From Amoebidium appalachense (Eukaryota > Ichthyosporea), in contig CAVNZM010000001.1 of the NCBI GenBank assembly GCA_963693365.1, forward strand, positions 12,834,001 through 12,898,000: a stretch of 64,000 bases of DNA, in the 5' to 3' direction. Made by a program: the position numbers and the translations under genes. Under the pieces are notes generated by a model. The model did not search any database, had not been told where the DNA came from, and saw only the letters and a list, made by a program, of their open reading frames with translations. Positions 10,293-19,330 of this stretch are shown one piece after another. Each line of letters starts with the position of its first letter. Position 1 is the stretch's first letter.

Positions 10293-10530
10293 GGCCTGAA
10301 TAAAACAAAAGATGTAAAACGGTATATATACTGATTCAGAAAGGGAATTCAAATCCGATGACGTAGGTAGTTACTAGTAATCAATCAAGAAAGTCAAAAT
10401 CATAAGACGTAGTCCGAATAAAACAAAAGATGTAAAACGGTATATATACTGAAAGGGAATTCAAATCCGATGACGTAGGTAGTTAATCAATCAAGAAAGT
10501 CAAAATCATAAGACATAGTCAAGCTTACCA
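10293..10530 (-). promoter_or_regulatory. LINE-A 5' UTR, two tandem promoter-like monomers
   Basis: Two near-identical units of about 112-118 bp (about 10297-10414 and 10415-10527) lie directly upstream of ORF1. Each contains GAATAAAACAAAAGATG, GGTATATATACTG (TATA-like) and CCGATGACGTAGGTAG (CRE/ATF-like TGACGTA). The plus-strand LINE-A copy has one such unit at about 11547-11653. Repeated 5' UTR monomers act as promoters in some animal LINEs; that role here is inferred. Confidence 0.6.
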
Positions 10531-11300
10531 TGAAACTTGCGGAGGCTTACCATAAACTGAAAATTTGATGGTATTTTCGAAAAGTTTAGGGTATTTTTTA
10601 CCGTAAAAACGGGGTTATGGCCGGGCCTGGTGCAGGCTGTGAAATTAGGGGGTTTAGAGGCACAAAAATGCCCCTGAAAACCCGAAAAGTGTCCCTAACT
10701 TTTGGAGGTTATGTCCACTGATTTTTGAGCTTGTGACCCTATTGGGGTCATAGGAAATTAATCACAATGTATATAAAGCATAATAAAAGCTTGAATACTT
10801 GTCTAACCTATTACTGTTATAGTCGTTTTAGAGGGAAGAAAAGGTGTTGGTTTAACACAATCTCTTAAAAGATTGTTGTTTCAAGCCCCGTGCCTGGATA
10901 TACGGCTTCTGAATGTTCACCTGCCGAGATAGCCCAAAGCACTAATTTTGATCAGTTTCCGTTTGAAGCCTGATTATGCCGTGTATTGATATGATGTTGT
11001 TATCATTGTTTAAAAAAATATAGGGGACATTAAATCCTTTTGCATAGTGATTTGATATCACCCAGAAACCGCTTGGCGAACCTACGTATACTAAGCATAT
11101 CCATACTGTACCAACCTCACAAACCTCTCACACACCGGTACAAACCCACACATATTAGTCTCACATGCACACACATTATACATACTCTTGGTATATCCAA
11201 CGATATACTGAAAGTAAGATAAACGCCAGATATACTTGCTTAAAACCGATTTCTTGATATATATGCAGCATTTACATTAGGGGTCAAAAAATACCCCGTA
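10531..11300. other. AT-rich spacer between the two LINE-A copies
   Basis: No coding feature seen. AT-rich unique-looking sequence with runs such as CCTATTACTG and several short CACACA stretches near 11100-11180. Confidence 0.5.
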
Positions 11301-11304
11301 ATTC

Positions 11305-11545
11305 TTGTTTTCATCGCCGCTGGTGCCACTTTTGTGCTGAACTTTTTAATCGCAAGCATGTTGATAGGTGTGAGTTTTTATGTCGCGTTTTACCTCTTTC
11401 CCTACGGGTGTCTGCTACACTAGCTGGCAATGTGAACACTTTAGACTTTTTGTTGAATTCTGTTGGTCGTCACATTGAGTATTTATATGATTTTCACACA
11501 GTGTTCAGGTATCTCAGTATGCACTTGTTACTGGATAACTTGTGA
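11305..11545 (+). mobile_element. LINE-A 3' fragment
   Basis: Matches the LINE-A reverse-transcriptase C-terminus and zinc region at about 21494-21735 (TTCTTGTTTTCATCGCCGCT... to ...TTACTGGATAACT). It runs straight into the 5' UTR of the full copy at 11547, so it is the tail of an older LINE-A lying head to tail with the next one. Confidence 0.8.
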
Positions 11546-11653
11546 AGATTCGTGAGACTTTCTTGATTGATTAACTCCCTACGTCATCGGATTTGAATTC
11601 CCTTACAGTATATATACCGTTTTACATCTTTTGTTTTATTCAGGCCCAACACC

Positions 11654-12228
11654 ATGGCCTCCCAGCACGACCTCGTCCCTCTCGATGGCAAGCGGGTGCA
11701 CAGTCCCGAGCAGTCCCCCCCGCCCCACCATGCCAACCGGTTTGGTGTCCTCGCTATCGAAAACTCCGACGACATCCTGGATTTTGAGTCCCAACAGGCG
11801 AGTCAGCAGGTTGTGTTGTCTACTCCACAACCTTCCATCCCAGCCACTAAGAAACCCAAGACCAACACAGACCAACTCAAGGACCTACGTGATGAAAATG
11901 CCCGCCTTCGCAGCCAAGTGACTGAGCTCCTGCAGCAGGTGAAGGAACTCACGCCACCCTGGCTCGTTTCATCGATACACCTTCGCCTTCCCGTGAGCCT
12001 CAGCCGGTGGGGCCGGCCACTGCGGCAGCTGCTGCGGCGTCTCCCCCTAACGGTGGTGGCCCTCGCATTCCCACCGTCATTCCGGAACGGTCGGAGATTC
12101 GCGGAGCCGCCCCCCCTGCCAATTCCATACCCGTTTCCTATGCTGCCGCCGCCGCTCGCTCCGAGGAGGACGCACTTCGTGAGGAGGCCAACAAGGTTGG
12201 CTCGGTCAAGGGCAAGCCTGAGGCTGTT
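11654..12228 (+). pseudogene. LINE-A ORF1, 5' part
   Basis: Starts MASQHDLVPLDGKRVHSPEQ with NRFGVLAIENSDDILDFESQ, a leucine/glutamate coiled coil (LRDENARLRSQVTELLQQVK) and an Ala/Pro-rich stretch. It ends at GSVKGKPEAV, where the Gypsy element is inserted. A 1-nt loss near 11955 shifts the frame. The remainder resumes at 18020. Confidence 0.75.
12224..12228. repeat. 5-bp target duplication (left) of Gypsy element
   Basis: CTGTT at 12224-12228 is repeated at 18020-18024. Both lie in the LINE-A ORF1 codons for AVDSFVAAV, so the host site is known. Confidence 0.9.
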
Positions 12229-12950
12229 TGTCGTATCCTATTGTGTATGTACTAGAGACGCGGCACTCTACTAAGTGTACACACACGAAAAGGAACGAAC
12301 GTGTACGGAAAAACGGTAAAGTTTATTCAGACCAGGCTCCGACGGGCAAAACTTAGATCCGTACGGAAATTCAGGAGGCTAAGTCACAACTGAGGCCATC
12401 AAGGCCGTGCCCTCAAAGATCATCATCACCTGGCCCCCTACGATGCCACATTCCAAACATTCCGATCTACTTTTATCGTGCGCCTGCACGAGCTAAGTCG
12501 ATCTACTCAACTAATATATTTATCCATGTCTCACCCCTCACCCTCCCCCTAGTGGCACCGCAGAGTCTAAATCTACATTTCATACTATCCTCCCCCCCCC
12601 CGGCTCCCTCCCCCCCTTTCCTCTACATCTAAATATATAAATACGTTTGGCAACATACACTATCAAACCTTTCCAATACTTACAAAAGGGCTTCTGCCCG
12701 AACAATCACATTCCTAAGTCCTCCTACGATCTATCCTACACCCTAATTAGAATTCTATTGGTCGGCTGTCCCGGCTGACGTGGTCCAATGCCCTGCGCCG
12801 GCAGAGGCAAGATGCACGCAGCTGTACAGCTATCTTGAGGCCCCGGACTTGATCTTGATGATCTGTGGACCCGGGCCACCCCCCCCCCCCCCCCCCCCGA
12901 TCTCGATCGTAGACTTAGGCTAATCTGCTGAGACGGATTAGTATATGTCA
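12229..12950 (-). repeat. 3' LTR of Gypsy element
   Basis: 722 bp. In element orientation it begins TGACATATAC and ends ATACGACA (TG...CA). It differs from the 5' LTR mainly by small indels (for example a TTT and a TATATTTA) and poly(C) length. It contains C-rich runs at 12590-12618 and 12881-12898. Confidence 0.88.
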
Positions 12951-12970
12951 ACTCCCCCCCCGGCCCCCGG
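12951..12970 (-). promoter_or_regulatory. Polypurine-like tract next to 3' LTR
   Basis: On the minus strand this is a G-rich tract (CCGGGGGCCGGGGGGGGAGT) directly against the TGACATA start of the LTR. The same tract borders the internal LTR at 15479-15498. Confidence 0.6.
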
Positions 12971-13221
12971 AAAAGCTGAGTCCCACCTCAGTCACATTAC
13001 ATCTAACACCCCCTAAAAAGACATAGACTAATCAGTCTCCCAAAAAAAATTAAAATTAAATAAATTACGAAGAAGAATAATAAATTAATCTACACCATAT
13101 AAGATTGATACCTACGGAGACACCTATGATAATAAATTAAATTCCTACGACTACGTTCACACTCCTCCTCGGTCTCCTCCCCCCCCCTCCCCCTCCCCCC
13201 GTGTGTCTACGTGTATTTGCA
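12971..13221. other. Gypsy element 3' untranslated stretch
   Basis: No gene; A- and C-rich sequence between the integrase stop and the polypurine tract. Confidence 0.6.
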
Positions 13222-14789
13222 TCACTCCCCCCCCCCGGCCCCCTCTCCCACCGACTTTTTCACACCACGATTAAACTGAGGAATAACTCTCTTTGGCCTA
13301 GAGGGAGCACTAGGCAACTCCCTCTGCACTAATCTAGCCTCATAAGCACGAATAGAAAACGGGCAATCCAAATGAAACTCAGGCAACCACTGATCTTCCT
13401 GATAACCTCCCTCAAAACGAATTAAATAATAATTTACCTTACCTTCCTTACCTTCGATAACCTTTTTATTCATAATTTTATCTACTGCAGCCTCCGATGC
13501 ATCCACCGACCCGTCATAGTCGGGGGTGAATGCATCTAACACTCGACGGCCCTCCGGCCGTTTAACCCTAAGGGCCCTATCATAATATTCCTTTATATCA
13601 TCTACATTATAAAATCTAACATCACTCTCATTATCTAACCTCTGCACCTTATATTCCGTCGGACCTAACCTAGCCACTATTTTATACGGGCCAATGAAAA
13701 GAGGCAACCATTTCTTACCATACTTACGAAGACCTTCACCTTCACCCTTACCTTCCTGCTCCTGCTTATATCTCTTTTTCCTAGTATGATCCCTAATTAA
13801 AACTAAAGTACCCTCGGCAAATTCACGTAACGGACGTGTGGACACGTCTGCACGTGTCTGTGCCTGCTGTGTACGGGCCAGAGCTGCATCACGTGCAGCC
13901 CGGGCCCGGGTTAGTAGCTGTTCCCGGAACTCAGTCCAGTGGGGATAAGTTAGTCGGTCAGCCCCCCCCATTGGCAAAAGTGCCGTATCTAACAAACTAA
14001 TAGCCTCCTGCCCATAGACCAAATAAAACGGAGAAAAACCAGTCACAGCATGAGGGGTAAATTATATGAATGAGCAATAAACCTAGACATATGATCCCAA
14101 TCATTAGCCTCCACATCCACCATTTTGCCAAAGGACTTCTGAAACACTGCATGCACACGTTCAGAGATGGCATTTGCTTTAGGGTGATATGCAGACGTAG
14201 TGATATGAGCTACCCTTAAAATTTTACACACCTCCGACACCAACTGATTTAAAAACACACGACTCCTATCCGTTAACAAAACACGAGGACAACCAAACCT
14301 AAGACAAATTTCATCCACAAAAATACGAGCAAACAAAACGGCATTAGCAGTGGGGAGAGGAAAGACTTCAACCCAACGAGTGGCCACATCGGTGACGGTA
14401 ACAAGAACAGTGTTACCCTCAACCGTAGAATTAAAAGGACCGACCACATCCACTGCGACCCTTTCAAACATACGAACATTAAAATCCCTAATAAACGACG
14501 GGCGGGAACGAGAGTGGGGACTCTCATTCCTTTCCTGACAATGCATGCATGACAACACATAATCCCTCACCTCCCTACTCATACCCGGCCAAAAATACGA
14601 ACGATTAACACGAAGCAACGTCCTATTTACACCTAAATGACCAGCCATGGGATGCTCATGCACCATATGCAAAACCTCAGGCACAAGTGCCGTCGGGACC
14701 CAAACTCGGTGTCCGTCTGGCCCAGAACAATGATAAACTAAATCCTGCTCTACCTGACACATTTTTGCTAACTTAGCTACCTTAATCAT
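13222..14789 (-). pseudogene. Gypsy integrase with chromodomain, one frameshift
   Basis: First part (14789-14043): H-H-C-C zinc domain (HEHPMAGHLGVNRTL...CMHCQ), catalytic core with VDVVGPF (Asp 1), LTDRSRVF (Asp 2; the usual Gly after TD-x is Ser here) and ISERVHAVF (Glu). Second part (14046-13222): GFSPFYLVYGQEA, a basic linker, and a chromodomain (VNYYLIRFEGGYQEDQWLPEF, close to YLVKWxGYxxxxxTWEP). The two frames overlap by 4 nt, and a 1-nt indel at about 14045 separates them. Integrase inserts the cDNA and the chromodomain guides it to chromatin marks. Confidence 0.85.
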
Positions 14790-14852
14790 CTGCCTTTTAT
14801 TTTTAAATTTAATCGAATCAACCGGTCCCTTTAAATAATTCTTAACCAGACC

Positions 14853-15478
14853 TTATTCAGACCAGGCTCCGACGGGCAAAACTTAGATCCGTTCTGAATG
14901 AGGCTAAGTCACAACTGAGGCCATCAAGGCCGTGCCCTCAAAGATCATCATCACCTGGCCCCCTACGATGCCACATTCCAAACATTCCGATCTACTTTTA
15001 TCGTGCGCCTGCACGAGCTAAGTCGATCTACTCAACTAATATATTTATCCATGTCTCACCCCTCACCCTCCCCCTAGTGGCACCGCAGAGTCTAAATCTA
15101 CATTTCATACTATCCTCCCCCCCCCTCCCTCCCCCCTTTCCTCTACATCTAAATATATAAATACGTTTGGCAACATACACTATCAAACCTTGCCAATACT
15201 TACAAAAGGGCTTCTGCCCGAACAATCACATTCCTAAGTCCTCCTACGATCTATCCTACACTTTAATTAGAATTCTATTGGTCGGCTGTCCCGGCTGACG
15301 TGGTCCAATGCCCTGCGCCGGCAGAGGCAAGATGCACGCAGCTGTACAGCTATCTTGAGGCCCCGGACTTGATCTTGATGATCTGTGGACCCGGGCCACC
15401 CCCCCCCCCCCCCCCCCCCCCCCCCCGATCTCGATCGTAGACTTAGGCTAATCTGCTGAGACGGATTAGTATATGTCA
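14853..15478 (-). repeat. Internal truncated LTR copy
   Basis: About 626 bp nearly identical to the outer LTRs, but lacking the last ~96 bp in element orientation (the part ending ATACGACA). It has its own polypurine tract on the upstream side (15479-15498), so it derives from a 3' LTR. It stands where protease, RT and RNase H should be. Confidence 0.85.
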
Positions 15479-15498
15479 ACTCCCCCCCCGGCCCCCGG

Positions 15499-15848
15499 AA
15501 ACAATGGCACAGAAACCCCCTCCGGTGTGTTTAGAACAAACACCGGGTTGGGACAAGAAACACTGAGACCATCCACTTGTGGCTGGGGAACCTCCCCCAA
15601 CCACAAAACATTCACCCCATTCATACCTTTGGTAGAGTCACCCCACAAACATACATGCCATACCACCTCGACGCTGTCTTGAGGACCCACGACGATGCCC
15701 GGCTCCCACACGTATCGGGGCGGTGAGGGGGCAAAGGGAAGCTTAACCTGGGGTGGGGGAGGGTGAAGGTTCTCTGCAACCTGGGGGGGACCGATACTGT
15801 CCCCCCCCCCTCCCTCAGTGACCCCAGCTTCCCCCTCCCCCGGAACTC
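15499..15848 (-). pseudogene. Post-gag remnant
   Basis: An open minus-strand piece (15711-15499) encodes PGIVVGPQDSVEVVWHVCLW and GVNVLWLGEVPQPQVDGLSV. It follows the gag zinc knuckle and precedes the internal LTR. It may be the start of the protease region, but no DTG/DSG active site is seen. Confidence 0.4.
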
Positions 15849-17174
15849 AATAGCTCTTGTAACTACGGCAATATGCAGCAGAGTGCCCTTGCCGGCCACA
15901 AAAGTAACATGCACCAAAGAAGGGGCCAGGGGGGACTTCAAAACCTTGGCGCAAAGCATAACCGGGAGCCCGGTCATGCTGGGGGGGCCCACCGTGTGCA
16001 CCACGGCCCCCCCTTCCCCCCTGCCCCCCTCGGCCTCTCTCACCACCATTTCCACCCCTCCCTCTACCCTGCCCACCACCACGAGCATGATAAGGGGCAA
16101 ACCTCTCGGTGAACTGCTGCTGTTGTCCTCCACGTCCACCTCGGCCACGACCGCCGTGTCCACCCCGGTCGCCGCCACGGCCACCACGGAAGCCGAAGCC
16201 CCAGGCCGTACGGCCTGGGAGAGCTCGGCAACCTGCTTGACCAACATGGTGGTGCATCTGGCTGTTCACCCTCTTTTTTCTCTTTTTCCCCCTTCGGTCC
16301 ACTCTCCTTCTTTTTCTTGTCTACTTCCATCACCTCCTTTTTATCCCTCTTATTGAACTTCACCTCGTGCATGGCAAGCAAGTGACGTTTTAACATGCAA
16401 CACCACCTCCTCTACATCATCATGCTCCCCAAACATGCGTGCAGTGTCTGTGTTTACAGAGAGAGCCTTACGAGCAAACTCGAATTTTTCCCTATCACTC
16501 ACGTCACCAGCTAACTCACAAAGGTCTTCAAAGACCCGATATTCCCTCTCAAAGAATGCACGAGCTTCTACAGGGGACATATCTAAAGTGGGAAAGGTAT
16601 ACTTCCATTCTCTGAGCTGGGCCCGGAAGGTACGGCGCCGGTCGGCCGTCAGGTATCGGCCGACGAGCCGGGCCGTATACTCGAGCTCGTTTTCCGGCCG
16701 TGTGAAGGCCTCGAGCTCCCCGTCCACGTCGTCGGTGCTGTTCTCGTCCTCGTCGTCGGGGATGAATCGTGCGGCCAGACGTTTCTGGCCGAGGGTCCGG
16801 GACACCATCTCGTCCCTCCCCGCGTCGTACTGCTACTCGTATATACGAGCCGTCACCTGGGGGGCCTGCTCGGCCCGGTACGGGTGCTCCTCCATCAGGG
16901 TGCATAAGTCGGCCATTGTTTTGTGGTCGATGCACTGTTTGATCATTAAGCACGAGGCCGCCACAGTGGGGGCCTTCTTTGTGTCTAACACTAGTGTGGG
17001 TGTGTTAGCTAGGAGTGTCCTAAGCCACCTAGGGATTTCCGAGTCGTGTTTGAGTGTAAAACTGAAAGCTGTGGTCTGTCTAACGTCTAGTGTATGAACC
17101 TGTGGTACCTGTGTGTGCAGGGAGCTATCCTCCGCTGCCAATGCGTAGAACATGTCTACGTTAAACTTAGCCAT
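15849..17174 (-). pseudogene. Gypsy gag with CCHC zinc knuckle
   Basis: Starts MAKFNVDMFYALAAEDSS. One in-frame TAG stop (16835-16833) interrupts an otherwise continuous frame to about 16350 (ELEYTARLVGRYL, FRAQLREWKYTF, FEREYRVFEDL, typical helical retrotransposon gag). After a frameshift a Gly/Arg-rich region (RGGRGG repeats) ends in CYFCGRQGHSAAYC, a Cx2Cx4Hx4C zinc knuckle that binds the element RNA. Confidence 0.85.
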
Positions 17175-17317
17175 TGTGTGGTGTTCGGGTGGTTGTGTTT
17201 ATGTTTTTTTTTTTTTTTTTTTTTTTTTCTGTGTGTTTGAGGTGTAGCAACAGCCCAGAAGGAACTGTCACCGCGTTACCCTAGCGCGAAAAACCGCACT
17301 AAAAGAAAGGTGTAGCT
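17175..17317 (-). other. Gypsy leader between 5' LTR and gag
   Basis: Contains a T28 run (17201-17228). The sequence directly after the 5' LTR reads AGCTACACCTTTC on the minus strand. It lacks the TGG that begins a classical tRNA-complementary primer-binding site, so priming may be non-standard (self-priming is known in some chromoviruses). Confidence 0.5.
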
Positions 17318-18019
17318 TGTCGTATCCTATTGTGTATGTACTAGAGACGCGGCACTCTACTAAGTGTACACACACGAAAAGGAACGAACGTGTACGGAAA
17401 AACGGTAAAGTTTATTCAGACCAGGCTCCGACGGGCAAAACTTAGATCCGTACGGAATGAGGCTAAGTCACAACTGAGGCCATCAAGGCCGTGCCCTCAA
17501 AGATCATCATCACCTGGCCCCCTACGATGCCACATTCCAAACATTCCGATCTACTTATCGTGCGCCTGCACGAGCTAAGTCGATCTACTCAACTATTATC
17601 CATGTCTCACCCCTCACCCTCCCCCTAGTGGCACCGCAGAGTCTAAATCTACATTTCATACTATCCTCCCCCCCCCTCCCTCCCCCCCTTTCCTCTACAT
17701 CTAAATATATAAATACGTTTGGCAACATACACTATCAAACCTTGCCAATACTTACAAAAGGGCTTCTGCCCGAACAATCACATTCCTAAGTTCTCCTACG
17801 ATCTATCCTACACCCTAATTAGAATTCTATTGGTCGGCTGTCTCGGCTGACGTGGTCCAATGCCCTGCGCCGGCAGAGGCAAGATGCACGCAGCTGTACA
17901 GCTATCTTGAGGCCCCGGACTTGATCTTGATGATCTGTGGACCCCCCCCCCCCCCCCCCCCCCCCCCGATCTCGATCGTAGACTTAGGCTAATCTGCTGA
18001 GACGGATTAGTATATGTCA
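17318..18019 (-). repeat. 5' LTR of Gypsy element
   Basis: 702 bp, pairing with 12229-12950. It ends against CTGTT (18020-18024), the right target duplication. It has a C run at 17943-17967. Confidence 0.88.
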
Positions 18020-18579
18020 CTGTTGACAGCTTTGTGGCCGCTGTCAAGCGCCTTCGCGAACGGTGCCGTCCCCGTCCTCTCAACCCATGGCATGCCACGT
18101 CAGGACCAAGCCCGTGCTCACTCTCCCGCTTTCAAACCCGTCTACGTCACCCTTGCTCGCGGCCCCATCTCGCAGATCAAGCAAGATTTTCGGGCAATTC
18201 GTGTGCGTACCAGCAAAATTCGCAATTATTCCTTCATCGGCGGCCGTGTGCTTGAGCTTCTTGTTGAGGAGGACTACCAGGCTGACTTGTGCACCAAGCT
18301 GCGCAACCTTCTGCACCTCGAAATTCTGGACTCGGCGGCTTTTCAGCCTAATGCGCTTGGTAACATTCGACAACAGAAATTTATGGACGCCGGCAAAACC
18401 GCTGTGGACATGCTTCGCGGGCGGTTGCAGAAACAGATGGCCTTTTTCGAGCGGGCGGACGGATCCCCCCGCCATGTGACTGCGTCCCAGGAGGTGGCGG
18501 CTTTTTATCGGAGGTGGCGGCTTTTTATCGTGCGTGGTTGGATCGGATTGGCGCACCGCAGGCAGCTGCCGGAAATTAA
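18020..18579 (+). pseudogene. LINE-A ORF1, 3' part
   Basis: Resumes with DSFVAAVKRLRERCRPRP, then VYVTLARGPISQIKQDFRAI, NYSFIGGRVLELLVEEDYQA and QKFMDAGKTAVDMLRGR. A 20-bp tandem duplication (GGAGGTGGCGGCTTTTTATC twice, about 18491-18530) shifts the frame near the end. The stop TAA is at 18577-18579. Confidence 0.75.
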
Positions 18580-19330
18580 ATGGCTCAACAATCTCAACCT
18601 CTTTCTTTTTTGTTTTGGAATGTTCATGGTTTACAATCCCCGCAATTGCAATACATTTTCGACTCTGTTCGTGCCTATTCTTTTGTTGTTCTTGCCGAGA
18701 CATGGTTCTATAATCATCCTCATTTGGAGCAATCCCGTTGATTGGGTCTTCGTCATCGACTGGTTTCTCCCGAGGCGGCATCGCGGTTTTAGCCAATCCT
18801 AGCATTCGTTCGGATTGCAGGGTCATTGCGGCGCATGAGTATTTCGTCACCATTCAGTTTCGTGCTTGGACTTTTGTCTTTCGTGTACTTTCCTCCATCG
18901 TCTAGTAGGTACTGACACTTTGTCAGCCGTGGTTAACCAAATTCCCGTTTCTCAAGTTTTTATTGGTGACTTCAATTGTCCAGTGGTTCCGTGTGATAGG
19001 GAACATACCCCGTCCCCAGCACAGTTTCGTCCTTTTTCTGACCGTGCTCGTGTCCTCGCCAACCTTCTTCGAAAGCACCTTGTCTGTCTTCCTCGTGTTT
19101 TCGCTAACCACGCGACTGACTGGGGTGCCTCGTTTTGGGACTCCACCCTTCGAGTTATTTCCCCACCCGATTCCTTACGGCGTAGTTCGGACCATTCCCC
19201 TGTAAAATTTTCGGTTTCCTTCCCTGTTCACTTCGGCGGGGCTACTCAGACTAACCGCCGCCTCTTATCTCGCGGTTTCAAGGTGGCACAAGTTAAACCA
19301 GTTACTCGCTGTCAAGGAGTATGAGTCGGT
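18580..19330 (+). pseudogene. LINE-A ORF2, endonuclease domain
   Basis: ATG at 18580 directly follows the ORF1 stop. Reads LSFLFWNVHGLQSPQL, LAETW and GDFNCPVVP with the same order as the minus-strand copy, but several indels break it (near 18735, 18895 and 18900). A SSDHSPV-type box near 19190 marks the last catalytic motif of the APE domain. Confidence 0.75.

Larger units (their letters stand above)
4371..10530 (-). mobile_element. LINE-A copy 1 (two-ORF APE-type LINE), interrupted
   Basis: On the minus strand the order is: 5' UTR monomers (10530-10293), ORF1 (10278-9447), an inserted LINE-B (9431-5532, opposite strand), the rest of ORF1 (5531-5255), then the ORF2 endonuclease (5254-4577). 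The two halves of ORF1 join at a 15-bp target duplication of LINE-B. It nearly matches the plus-strand copy at 11547-21893. The reverse transcriptase part is absent, so this copy is 3'-truncated or rearranged and not active. Confidence 0.85.
12229..18019 (-). mobile_element. Ty3/Gypsy chromovirus with LTRs, inserted in LINE-A ORF1
   Basis: On the minus strand: 5' LTR (18019-17318), gag (17174-15849) with a CCHC zinc knuckle, a short post-gag stretch, an internal truncated LTR with its own polypurine tract (15498-14853), integrase with chromodomain (14789-13222), polypurine tract (12970-12951) and 3' LTR (12950-12229). The protease-RT-RNase H section is missing at the internal LTR. The 5-bp target duplication and near-identical outer LTRs indicate a recent insertion. 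Confidence 0.9.

Noticed and set aside
14853-15478. Nested second complete Gypsy element
   Set aside because: Only one LTR with one polypurine tract is present at this site and no target duplication surrounds it, so a recombinant is more likely than a clean nested insertion.
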